The position numbers were made by a program, and so were the translations under genes. A stretch of DNA of 64,000 nt from contig OY782882.1 in NCBI GenBank assembly GCA_963678485.1, positions 310,001 to 374,000 on the forward strand, in the 5' to 3' direction. The DNA comes from CALGYY01 sp963678485 (lineage in GTDB: Bacteria; Bacteroidota; Bacteroidia; Bacteroidales; CAIWKO01). This document shows, piece after piece, positions 55,416 to 63,120 of this stretch (positions are counted from its first letter, which is position 1; each line of letters begins with the position of its first letter). The notes under the pieces are model-generated. The model made no database searches. It saw only the letters and a list, made by a program, of their open reading frames with translations, and was not told the origin of the DNA.

Positions 55416-55447
55416 GTTGGCCGGAAAACCAAAAAATTGTATATTTG
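55416..55447 (+). promoter_or_regulatory. Promoter candidate at the head of the lipid-type cluster
   Basis: GTTG (55416-55419), 20 bases, TATATTTG (55440-55447), exact -7 box; the fabG-like ATG is 68 bases downstream. Confidence 0.6.
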
Positions 55448-55514
55448 CATCCGCTTTTTTGAAATGATTCTTCATATGAAGAACATATAAAAGGCTTAAC
55501 AAATACTACAGAAA

Positions 55515-56243
55515 ATGAAAATAGCACTGGTTACTGGTGGTTCACGGGGAATTGGAAAAGCCATTTGCGTAAAACTCGCAGGAATGGGCTTCCATATCAT
55601 CATCAATTACAAAAGTAATGAAGCTGAAGCGCTGAACACCCTGGAATTAGTTAAAAATGCAGGTTCTACAGGGGAATTAATGCCGTTTGACATTGGCGTA
55701 CAAGAAAGCTTTGAAAAGGCCATGGAAGACTGGTATGCCAAAAATCCCGATAAGTACATTGCCATTTTAGTCAATAATGCAGGCATTCGTAAAGATGCAC
55801 TCATGATGTGGATGAAGAACGAAGAATGGTTTGATGTGATGCAAACCAATCTGCATGGCTTTTTCTTTGTTACCCGCCGTTTGCTCAAAGATATGTTAAT
55901 TAACAAATTCGGACGTATCATCAATATCGTATCCCTTTCGGGTATTAAAGGATTGCCGGGACAAGCTAACTACTCTGCAGCGAAAGCCGCCATCATCGGC
56001 GCAACAAAAGCACTGGCTCAGGAATGTGGAAAGAAAAACGTCACAGTGAATGCTGTTGCTCCTGGCTTTATTCGTACGGATATGGTAGAAGGCATCGATG
56101 AAAATCAGGCAAAGATGATGATTCCGGTTGGTCGCTTTGGAAAACCAGAAGAAGTTGCACATGTTGTAGGCTTTTTGGCTGACGACATGGCATCGTATGT
56201 TACAGGTGAAGTGATTTCGGTTAATGGAGGCCTCTACACCTAG
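55515..56243 (+). CDS. 3-oxoacyl-ACP reductase (FabG-like SDR), lipid-type cluster
   Basis: 242-residue short-chain dehydrogenase that should reduce a beta-ketoacyl-ACP with NAD(P)H. Nucleotide-binding TGGSRGIGKAI (7-17), LVNNAG (85-90), and the catalytic set N112, S140, Y153 and K157 (ANYSAAKAA) are all present. Length is normal. It is the first gene of a co-directional cluster with ketosynthase and ACP, so it is more likely pathway-specific than the housekeeping fabG; sequence alone cannot prove that. Confidence 0.9.
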   Translation: MKIALVTGGSRGIGKAICVKLAGMGFHIIINYKSNEAEALNTLELVKNAGSTGELMPFDIGVQESFEKAMEDWYAKNPDKYIAILVNNAGIRKDALMMWMKNEEWFDVMQTNLHGFFFVTRRLLKDMLINKFGRIINIVSLSGIKGLPGQANYSAAKAAIIGATKALAQECGKKNVTVNAVAPGFIRTDMVEGIDENQAKMMIPVGRFGKPEEVAHVVGFLADDMASYVTGEVISVNGGLYT

Positions 56244-56323
56244 TACTGCAATAATATCAAAAAAAACTGCAAGCCAAGTTTTGTAAGAGAAGAAAAATAA
56301 ATGGTTTTAAAACAGATCTACCC

Positions 56324-57544
56324 ATGAACAGAGTTGTGATTACCGGAATGGGAATATATTCCTGCATCGGAAAGAATCTTGAAGAAGTAAAACAGTCCTT
56401 ATATCAAGGAAAATCGGGCATTGGAATGGACCCTATCCGCAAGGAAATGGGATTTCGTTCAGGATTGACGGGCATTTTGGAGAAACCCAATTTAAAAGGA
56501 CTACTCGATCGCCGCATGCGTGTTGGGTTAGCTGAACAAGGCGAATATGCTTATCTGTCAACCCTCGAAGCATTAAAGAATGCAAATATTGATGCTGATT
56601 ACCTAGAAAAAGTACAGGCAGGGGTATTGTTTGGCAACGACAGTTCTGCGAAAGCAGTGATTGAATCAACCGATACCGTGCGAGAAAAGAAAGACACCAT
56701 GCTGTTGGGGTCGGGCTATATTTTTCAATCGATGAATTCCACTGTAACCATGAACCTTTCGGTGATTTTTAAATTGAAAGGAATCAATTTTACCGTGAGT
56801 GCTGCTTGTGCCAGTGGTTCTCATGCTATTGGTCTGGGATATCTCTTCATAAAATGGGGACTTCAGGAAATGGTTGTCTGTGGCGGAGCTCAGGAAGTTA
56901 ACGAATATTCAATGGGCAGTTTCGATGCACTGAGTGCTTTCTCTGTCCGTGAAAACGACCCTACTAAAGCATCCCGTCCATTCGATAAAAATCGTGATGG
57001 TCTGGTTCCCAGTGGTGGCGCGGGAACAGTGATTTTAGAAAGTTATGAATCCGCTGTAAAGCGCGGCGCTCCTATTCTTGGCGAAATTGTAGGTTACGGA
57101 TTTTCATCCAACGGAGAGCACATCAGTCAATCAACGGTTGGCGGACTCCTTCGCGCCATGAATCTTTCGATAAAAGATGCAGGCATTACTTCATCAAATA
57201 TCGATTACATCAACGCCCATGCAACCTCAACACCACATGGAGATATGAGTGAAGCCATGGCGATTGCTGAAGTCTTTGGCGAAAAGAAAGTTCCTGTTAG
57301 CTCTACCAAATCCATGACCGGTCACGAATGCTGGATGGCTGGCGCCAGTGAGGTGGTATACTCCATGTTGATGATGCAAAACAACTTTATTGCTCCAAAT
57401 ATTAACTTCGAAGAACCGGATGAATTCTCAGCAAAATTAGATATAGTGAATGTTGTCCGCGAACAGAAGATAAACTGCCTGCTCTCCAACTCCTTTGGCT
57501 TTGGTGGCACAAATTCTTCTTTGATAATTAAGAAACTTCAGTAA
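56324..57544 (+). CDS. Beta-ketoacyl-ACP synthase (FabF/KAS II-like), lipid-type cluster
   Basis: 406-residue condensing enzyme. The Cys-His-His triad is intact: C162 (SAACASGS), H299 (NAHATSTPHGD) and H334 (KSMTGHECWMAG). The substrate-side block SRPFDKNRDGLVPSGGAG and the C-terminal NSFGFGGTNSSL are typical of FabF. TGHECWMAGA replaces the usual TGHLLGAAGA, hinting at a specialised pocket. As the triad is complete it should be a true elongating ketosynthase, not a chain-length-factor partner. It lies 80 bases behind the FabG-like gene; the downstream ACP has its own promoter in this gene's tail. Confidence 0.92.
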   Translation: MNRVVITGMGIYSCIGKNLEEVKQSLYQGKSGIGMDPIRKEMGFRSGLTGILEKPNLKGLLDRRMRVGLAEQGEYAYLSTLEALKNANIDADYLEKVQAGVLFGNDSSAKAVIESTDTVREKKDTMLLGSGYIFQSMNSTVTMNLSVIFKLKGINFTVSAACASGSHAIGLGYLFIKWGLQEMVVCGGAQEVNEYSMGSFDALSAFSVRENDPTKASRPFDKNRDGLVPSGGAGTVILESYESAVKRGAPILGEIVGYGFSSNGEHISQSTVGGLLRAMNLSIKDAGITSSNIDYINAHATSTPHGDMSEAMAIAEVFGEKKVPVSSTKSMTGHECWMAGASEVVYSMLMMQNNFIAPNINFEEPDEFSAKLDIVNVVREQKINCLLSNSFGFGGTNSSLIIKKLQ

Positions 57545-57549
57545 CTTTG
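57520..57549 (+). promoter_or_regulatory. Internal promoter candidate for the acyl carrier protein gene
   Basis: TTTG (57520-57523), 18 bases, TAACTTTG (57542-57549), both exact, overlapping the ketosynthase stop; ACP ATG at 57585. Confidence 0.6.
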
Positions 57550-57584
57550 CACCCTCAAAAAATAACCACCAAATACAAAGCACT

Positions 57585-57833
57585 ATGCAAAAAGAGGAAA
57601 TCATCAGCAAAATCAACGCTTTCCTAATTGAAGAATTTGAACTGGAACAAGAGCAGTTGGTTCCCTCGGCTCATTTAAAGAACGACCTTGGTATCGACAG
57701 TCTGGATTTTGTAGATATTATCGTAATTATCGAGAAGAATTTTGGATTTAAGGTTAAAGGCGAAGACATGATTAATGTGAAGACTTTACAAGACTTCTAC
57801 GATTATGTTTCCGAAAGGGCAATCAGCGAATAA
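57585..57833 (+). CDS. Acyl carrier protein
   Basis: 82-residue acidic four-helix carrier. The phosphopantetheine site is S39 in LGIDSLDFVDI. It follows the ketosynthase gene by 40 bases and has a consensus promoter. It is somewhat divergent from housekeeping AcpP, which in this phylum usually sits next to fabF and has DSLD in a more acidic context; here it probably carries the cluster's growing chain. A 113-base GC-rich repeat-like spacer follows. Confidence 0.92.
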   Translation: MQKEEIISKINAFLIEEFELEQEQLVPSAHLKNDLGIDSLDFVDIIVIIEKNFGFKVKGEDMINVKTLQDFYDYVSERAISE

Positions 57834-57839
57834 TTTCCA

Positions 57840-57936
57840 TTACCCGGGAACGCCCGCCTGACGCAGATCGTAAGGCAGGCCACCTGAATCATTTAGTCGG
57901 CCTTACCCGCCTAAAAACAGCCGGGAAGGCCGGTAA
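57840..57936. repeat. GC-rich spacer with nested direct and inverted repeats
   Basis: Spacer between the ACP and acyltransferase genes, clearly richer in G+C than its surroundings. GTAAGGC (57870-57876) pairs with GCCTTAC (57900-57906). CCCGCCT occurs at 57853-57859 and 57906-57912, and CCGGGAA at 57844-57850 and 57921-57927; the ends are TTACC and GGTAA. No ORF. It resembles a REP-like hairpin element. Confidence 0.6.
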
Positions 57937-57946
57937 ACAAAACGGA

Positions 57947-58840
57947 ATGGCAAACTGGGAAGGCAAAACCCGTGGCGGCTTACTTGGATATAGGATTTTT
58001 GTTTTTTTTATAAAAACCTTCGGTATCCGCTTTGCCTATTTTTTTATATATTTCGTTGCTCCATATTTTATCTTTTTTTCACGTAAGGCCTACAAAGCCC
58101 AGTATTACTATTATCGCCACATCCATAAGCAAGGTGCGGTAACAGCATTCTTTTCTGCATATCTGAATTTCTGCCTGCTTGGAAAAACACTCATCGATAA
58201 AATCGCCGTCCTATCCGGAATGCGAGAGAAATTCACTTTTAATTTTGATGGGGAGCATCATTTAAGGCAAATGGTGACCGATGGCACCGGTGGCATTTTG
58301 ATTAATGCACATGTCGGGAATTGGGATATTGCCGGTCAGCTTCTCGAACGCCTTGATACAACGATTCATGTTCTGATGTTTGACGCCGAGCATCAGCAGA
58401 TCAGTGAATATCTGAAAGGCGTTATGACGGAAAAAAACATAAAAGTTATTATTATAAAAGAAGACGGCTCGCATCTGACCGAAATCAGGGACGCCCTATC
58501 GAATAAGGAAATCATTGCAATGAACGGCGACCGTCACATGGATGGCAACAAAGTATACACCGTAGATTTCATGGGTCAACCAGCGCAGTTTCCTGCTGGT
58601 CCTTTTTCGATTGCTGCTAAATTCAAAGTTCCTGTTACCTTTGCATTTGCAATGAAAGAGACCCGCACACATTATCATTTTTTTGCAACACCTCCGATGA
58701 TGACCGGCACTTTCAGAACCATCAACGAACGTGAAGTTCGCATCAGAGGACTCGTGGAATCATACGCCAAAGAGCTCGAGAGCAAATTGCGTCTTTTTCC
58801 ATTACAATGGTTTAATTACTACCAATTCTGGACTGTATAA
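57947..58840 (+). CDS. LpxL/HtrB-like acyltransferase, lipid-type cluster
   Basis: 297-residue membrane-associated acyltransferase of the lipid A/lysophospholipid group. A hydrophobic N-terminus (about 13-45) anchors it; the catalytic HxxxxD motif is H122-x4-D127 (NAHVGNWDIAG). MNGDRHMDGNKVYTVDFMGQ and FPAGPFSIAAKFKVPVTFAF are the usual later blocks. It would move an acyl chain from the cluster's ACP to a lipid or glycolipid head group. The radical SAM gene starts one base after its stop. Confidence 0.87.
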   Translation: MANWEGKTRGGLLGYRIFVFFIKTFGIRFAYFFIYFVAPYFIFFSRKAYKAQYYYYRHIHKQGAVTAFFSAYLNFCLLGKTLIDKIAVLSGMREKFTFNFDGEHHLRQMVTDGTGGILINAHVGNWDIAGQLLERLDTTIHVLMFDAEHQQISEYLKGVMTEKNIKVIIIKEDGSHLTEIRDALSNKEIIAMNGDRHMDGNKVYTVDFMGQPAQFPAGPFSIAAKFKVPVTFAFAMKETRTHYHFFATPPMMTGTFRTINEREVRIRGLVESYAKELESKLRLFPLQWFNYYQFWTV

Positions 58841-58841
58841 A

Positions 58842-60212
58842 ATGACGAATACTATCCCCATACTCATCGTTTCTGCTAACCGGCTGACCACGCCCTATCC
58901 TGTGTATCCTTTGGGCGTTGCATATCTCACGACCTATCTCAGAGAAAATATGAAGAATATTGAGATTCGTTCATTTGATTTCAATCTGGGAAAAGAAGAA
59001 GAGTTCGTTGAATTGCTAAACAGCTATAAACCTAGATACATCGCAGTTTCATTAAGAAATGTTGATGGGGTAAACTCTTACGACCCTGTGAATTTTATCG
59101 GTGGATATAAGAGTATTCTTGATACTATAAAATCGCAATATCACCTTCCTCACACCACTATCATTGGAGGCGCCGGCTATTCCATCTTTCCGGAAAAATT
59201 ATTTGAATTACTTCAGCCCGATTACGCAATTTCAGGTGAAGGAGAAATCTCCCTGCATCAATTAATCGACGGGATCGAAAACGGAACATCGCTAGACCAC
59301 ATTCAAGGGCTGATTACCAAAAGAGACGGACTACTTCATTTCAACAATCAGCGTTCAGAGTATAGCTGCCCAAATCTGAAATTCGACGATGGCTTGGTGG
59401 ACTATTACTGGCAAAACAGCGGTATGCTTAACATACAAACCAAACGCGGTTGTCCGTTCCACTGCATCTATTGCACCTACCCTATTATCGAAGGCCATAA
59501 AGTTCGTACACTCGACGCAGCAAGTGTTGTAGAATCGCTCAAGAACCTGTATCAAACAAAAGGTATCGATTATGTTTTCTTTACGGATTCGGTATTCAAT
59601 ATGAAACAGGAATATAATATCGAATTGGCTGAACGCCTTATCAGCAGCGGTATCAACATACACTGGGGCGCCTACTTTTTTCCGAAAGGCATGGATGAAA
59701 AAACCATGGAATTATTTAAGAAATCGGGATTGGTTCATGTTGAATTCGGCACAGAATCCATTAGTGACCGCACCTTAAAGAATTACGGAAAACATTTTAC
59801 TGTGGCCGATATCATGCAGCAATCGGAGATTTGCCGAAAGCTCGATATTGATTACGCTCACTTCCTTATCCTGGCAGGATATGGAGAAACCGACGAAACC
59901 ATCAACGAAACCTACGAGAATTCGAAGCAGATACAACGCACTGTATTCTTCCCCTTCGTTGGAATGCGCATTTACCCTGGCACTCCACTGTATCAAATCG
60001 CACTTGATGAAGGAGTCATTACTGCTGACGATGATCTGATCGAACCAAAATATTATATCAGCAAGGAAGTAAACCTTGAAACCCTGAAGGAACGGGCTAA
60101 AGCAACGGGAAGACGTTGGGTTTTCCCCGACGAGGACACCTCAACCATCACCAACCGAATGCGAAAACTGAGGAATAAGAAGGGCCCATTATGGGAATAT
60201 CTTATCAGCTAA
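58842..60212 (+). CDS. B12-binding-domain radical SAM protein, lipid-type cluster
   Basis: 456-residue enzyme. The N-terminal 180 residues form a cobalamin-binding-like Rossmann domain (VYPLGVAYLTTYLRE, TTIIGGAGYSIFPEKL, YAISGEGEISL); the usual base-off DxHxxG histidine motif is not evident, as in many class B proteins. The radical SAM core has C204-xxx-C208-xx-C211 (GCPFHCIYC), then FFTDSVFN and LVHVEFGTES. The start is the ATG at 58842, one base after the acyltransferase stop; the frame is open further back within that gene. I recall related proteins from ladderane-type candidate clusters of anammox bacteria and from some Bacteroidota lipid loci. It may methylate, cyclise or couple an unactivated acyl chain; the reaction is unknown. 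Confidence 0.85.
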   Translation: MTNTIPILIVSANRLTTPYPVYPLGVAYLTTYLRENMKNIEIRSFDFNLGKEEEFVELLNSYKPRYIAVSLRNVDGVNSYDPVNFIGGYKSILDTIKSQYHLPHTTIIGGAGYSIFPEKLFELLQPDYAISGEGEISLHQLIDGIENGTSLDHIQGLITKRDGLLHFNNQRSEYSCPNLKFDDGLVDYYWQNSGMLNIQTKRGCPFHCIYCTYPIIEGHKVRTLDAASVVESLKNLYQTKGIDYVFFTDSVFNMKQEYNIELAERLISSGINIHWGAYFFPKGMDEKTMELFKKSGLVHVEFGTESISDRTLKNYGKHFTVADIMQQSEICRKLDIDYAHFLILAGYGETDETINETYENSKQIQRTVFFPFVGMRIYPGTPLYQIALDEGVITADDDLIEPKYYISKEVNLETLKERAKATGRRWVFPDEDTSTITNRMRKLRNKKGPLWEYLIS

Positions 60213-60233
60213 AAAAAGAATAATCAAAATAAC

Positions 60234-60653
60234 ATGATCCTTCAAAACGAGCAAATCCTCGAGATGATCCCTCAGCGACCACCAATAGTGATGGTGGATA
60301 AACTCATTGCTGTTGAGGAAAACAAGACCATTACAGGACTTACAGTAAAGCCCGATAACATCTTCGTTCAGGATGGAGTATTTCGCGAACCCGGAATCAT
60401 CGAACATATCGCACAATCAGCGGCATTGGGCTCAGGCTATGTGTGCAGAAATCAGGGCGATGAAGTCCCCATTGGTTTTATCGGAGCCATTAAAAATCTA
60501 GTCATCAACTTCCTTCCCGAAGTTTACAGCGAACTCACAACGGAAGTCAGTGTTGAATATCAGGTGATGGATGCCACACTCATTCGTGGTTGTGTCTTCT
60601 GCGAAGGCCGTCTGGTGGCCGAATGCGAGATGAAGATCTTCCTCAAACGATAG
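60234..60653 (+). CDS. Hotdog-fold 3-hydroxyacyl-ACP dehydratase-like protein
   Basis: 139-residue single hotdog domain of the FabA/FabZ superfamily. IPQRPPIVMVDKLIAVE matches the usual front strand. The active-site helix reads FREPGIIEHIAQSAALGSGY, keeping the Glu, but the canonical GHFPxxPxxPG histidine is replaced by QDGVFREPG. Such divergent dehydratases occur, as I recall, in aryl-polyene and flexirubin clusters. It either uses another residue or has a different thioester-handling role. It follows the radical SAM gene by 21 bases and closes the first sub-block of the cluster. Confidence 0.8.
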   Translation: MILQNEQILEMIPQRPPIVMVDKLIAVEENKTITGLTVKPDNIFVQDGVFREPGIIEHIAQSAALGSGYVCRNQGDEVPIGFIGAIKNLVINFLPEVYSELTTEVSVEYQVMDATLIRGCVFCEGRLVAECEMKIFLKR

Positions 60654-60753
60654 TTTTTTCTTACAATATTTTATCGCACGCGTAAAGAAATATTGATTTA
60701 CTTACACGTTCATTGCTTCCTGCTGTGCCTGTTTGTATTTAAGCACATCACCA

Positions 60754-60793
60754 ACACATTATCACATTAACACATTATCACATTATCACATTA
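60754..60793. repeat. Tandem array of the octamer ACACATTA / TCACATTA
   Basis: Five 8-base units in the gap between the dehydratase and the HTH-like gene, order A-T-A-T-T by first base. The same unit length as the arrays at 32654 and 35383, with a different sequence. Confidence 0.9.
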
Positions 60794-60821
60794 GCATGCT
60801 CTTCAGCGCTAAGCACTAAAA

Positions 60822-60853
60822 TCTGGTTTATCTCAAATTTTTCCCTAATTTTG
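60822..60853 (+). promoter_or_regulatory. Promoter candidate for the HTH-BtrH-ABC sub-block
   Basis: TCTG (60822-60825), 20 bases, TAATTTTG (60846-60853), exact -7 box, 41 bases before the ATG at 60895. Confidence 0.55.
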
Positions 60854-60894
60854 CACCTGCTTTTTAAAACTCAATAAACAAATTATCTACTCCA

Positions 60895-61338
60895 ATGACT
60901 GACGAAAAAACACCCTCTACCAATCCCGATGGTGAAAAGGTAGAAGCCAAGCTGGACTTTGAGATCCTGCATTATTCAGTTGATGATAAAGGCAACTGGG
61001 AAGGTAAGATGCTCGCTAACTGGGGAGCCAAGGAGATTGTGAATACGCAAACCTGGATTATTGTTCAGGAGCGCATCAACGAAGCCAAACGAAAAGTGAT
61101 TGAAGGCGAAATGAGCCCAATCGGTTTTTATATGGTGAAATGTATCATGGATGCCAAGCTATGCGCAGAGTTCACAGGATTCTCAGCACGTAAGGTCAAC
61201 AAACATCTCAAACCTAAGGTTTTTGCAAGTTTAAAAAATGAAGAATTAAAGCGCTATGCAGATGCCTTTGAGATTACTGTAGAAGAACTCGTCAACCTTA
61301 AAGAAATACTATTAAAAGAAACTAAAAGCAACGACTGA
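60895..61338 (+). CDS. Small HTH-like protein of unknown function
   Basis: 147-residue soluble protein that I do not recognise as a named family. A hydrophilic, acidic N-terminus (about 1-25) is followed by a beta/alpha part (FEILHYSVDDKGNWEGKMLA). The C-terminal half looks like a Cro/XRE-type helix-turn-helix: CAEFTGFSARKVNKHLKPKV followed by LKRYADAFEITVEELVNLKE. It could be a local regulator or a scaffold protein. Its stop overlaps the ATG of the BtrH-like gene (TGATG), so both are translated together. Confidence 0.65.
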   Translation: MTDEKTPSTNPDGEKVEAKLDFEILHYSVDDKGNWEGKMLANWGAKEIVNTQTWIIVQERINEAKRKVIEGEMSPIGFYMVKCIMDAKLCAEFTGFSARKVNKHLKPKVFASLKNEELKRYADAFEITVEELVNLKEILLKETKSND

Positions 61339-62351
61339 TGAAATTAGAATTCAATGCACAACTCTCTGCCCATTGTGAGAGCGGAGCGACTACCAATCTG
61401 CTGAATTTTTACAAACTGAACATGAACGAGCCGCTGGCTTTCGGCATTGGTGCCGGTCTCTATTTCGGCCACCTCCCGTTCATGAAAATGAATTACGTTC
61501 CTGTTACCACCTTCCGGTCAAAACCGGGAATGGTCTTCGTGAGAACATGCAAAAACCTCGGATTAAAATACTTCCGTAAAGGCTTTAGCAATCCTGAACA
61601 ATCAATGATTGAACTCGACAAAGTCCTTGATTCAGGCACTCCCGTTGGATTACAAGTGGGCGTTTATAATCTTCCCTTCTTTCCGGCTGAATATCGCATG
61701 CATTACAATATGCACAATATGGTATGCTACGGTCGTGAGGGAGACAAATACTACATTGCTGACTCCGTTGTTCCGGGCGAACATGTGCTCACACGTGAGG
61801 AATTAAAACGCGTTCGTTATCCCAAAGGTGACTTCAATCCTAAAGGAACCATGTATTATATCACCGAAATCCCGAAAGAGGTTGATTACAAACTGGCCGT
61901 CCTTAAAGGAATTAAGAAGGTAATCTTCGAAATGACCCCTCCGTTTTGGATGGTCGGTGTACGTGGAATCCGCTTCCTTGCTGGTAGAATGAGAAAATGG
62001 CCGGTGAAACTGGGAGAAAAAACTGCCTCGCGTTACCTCGGACAATTGATTCTTAATCAGGAAGAAATTGGCACAGGTGGTTGCGGCTATCGCTTTATGT
62101 TCGCCGCTTTCATGAGTGAATGCGCAAAAATTCTTGACGATCCTAAATTTTTGGAATACACTCAACGGGTTAATGAAATTGCCGCAAAATGGCGCGAATT
62201 CAGTTATCAGGGCGCCCGTAACTGTAAAGAACGCTCTGGTCCTGAAGTAACTTATGATGCATTAGCAGATATCCTTCTCACCATTGCAGATATGGAAGAA
62301 GCACTCCTTAAAGAATTGAAATCGCATATACGTACCCATTATAAAATGTAA
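61338..62351 (+). CDS. BtrH N-terminal-domain protein (acyl-ACP transferase-like)
   Basis: 337-residue cytoplasmic protein. The first 175 residues resemble the BtrH N-terminal domain: AHCESGATTNLLNF near the start with H12-C13, GIGAGLYFGHLPF, and later NMHNMVCYGREGDKYYIAD, a papain-like arrangement with Cys and His. The C-terminal part resembles the DUF4872 region that often follows. In butirosin biosynthesis BtrH moves an acyl group from an ACP to an aminoglycoside, so here it may move a cluster-made acyl chain from the ACP to an acceptor. Its start overlaps the upstream stop and its stop overlaps the ABC ATPase start, so the three form one tightly coupled unit. Confidence 0.78.
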   Translation: MKLEFNAQLSAHCESGATTNLLNFYKLNMNEPLAFGIGAGLYFGHLPFMKMNYVPVTTFRSKPGMVFVRTCKNLGLKYFRKGFSNPEQSMIELDKVLDSGTPVGLQVGVYNLPFFPAEYRMHYNMHNMVCYGREGDKYYIADSVVPGEHVLTREELKRVRYPKGDFNPKGTMYYITEIPKEVDYKLAVLKGIKKVIFEMTPPFWMVGVRGIRFLAGRMRKWPVKLGEKTASRYLGQLILNQEEIGTGGCGYRFMFAAFMSECAKILDDPKFLEYTQRVNEIAAKWREFSYQGARNCKERSGPEVTYDALADILLTIADMEEALLKELKSHIRTHYKM

Positions 62352-63103
62352 TGAGCGAAAACAACATTATTGAGATCAAGGACCTGACTAAGTTCTACCA
62401 CGGCAACGATACACCTGCAGTAGATCACTTGTCTTTGAATATTCAAGCCAACGAAATCTACGGTTTGCTTGGTCCGAACGGAGCAGGCAAGACCACTACG
62501 ATTTCTATCCTTTGCGGATTATTTCCCCCAAGCAGCGGCGAAGCCACTATCGACGGATACTCCATACATTCGCACAAAGAAAAGATCAAGCGCCTGATTG
62601 GCGTTGTACCCCAGGAAATTGCATTATATCCAACACTGACCGCACGCGAAAACCTCAGATTTATTGGCGGTATGTACGGACTCAGCGGAAGCGCCCTGCG
62701 TATACGTATTACTGAATGCATGAAATTGGTGGGACTCGAAGATAAAGGTCGCCGTAAGATTAGCGCATTCTCAGGTGGAATGAAACGCAGGATTAACCTG
62801 GTAGCAGGGATATTACATCGTCCCAAGATTCTCTTTCTTGATGAGCCTACCGTTGGAGTAGATGTTCAATCGCGAAATATGATTATTGAATATCTGCGTC
62901 ATTTGCATGATCAGGGCACCACAATTATTTACAGTTCGCATTATCTCGAGGAAGCAGAAAACCTCTGCACCCGTGTATCTATTGTGGATACTGGAAAAGT
63001 GGTTGCCACCGATACACCCAAAGGTCTCATTGCGCAATATGCGCCCTGCAAAAATCTTGAAGAATTATTTCTCAAACTCACCGGTAAAGATATCCGCGAT
63101 TAA
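62351..63103 (+). CDS. ABC transporter ATP-binding protein
   Basis: 250-residue ATPase of the DrrA/CcmA-like export group. Walker A GPNGAGKTT, Q-loop VVPQEIALYPTL, signature FSGGMKRRINLVAG, Walker B ILFLDEPTVGVD and the H-loop YSSHYLEE are all intact. It starts within the stop of the BtrH-like gene and precedes an ABC-2 permease by 17 bases. The pair probably exports the lipid or polyene product or places it in the envelope. Confidence 0.94.
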   Translation: MSENNIIEIKDLTKFYHGNDTPAVDHLSLNIQANEIYGLLGPNGAGKTTTISILCGLFPPSSGEATIDGYSIHSHKEKIKRLIGVVPQEIALYPTLTARENLRFIGGMYGLSGSALRIRITECMKLVGLEDKGRRKISAFSGGMKRRINLVAGILHRPKILFLDEPTVGVDVQSRNMIIEYLRHLHDQGTTIIYSSHYLEEAENLCTRVSIVDTGKVVATDTPKGLIAQYAPCKNLEELFLKLTGKDIRD

Positions 63104-63120
63104 CCCAGAAAATACGCTGT

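Noticed and set aside
55515..57833. FabG, ketosynthase and ACP as the housekeeping fatty-acid operon
   Set aside because: The partners (radical SAM/B12, BtrH-like, ABC exporter) and divergent ketosynthase and dehydratase motifs point to a special pathway; the housekeeping role cannot be fully excluded without the rest of the genome.
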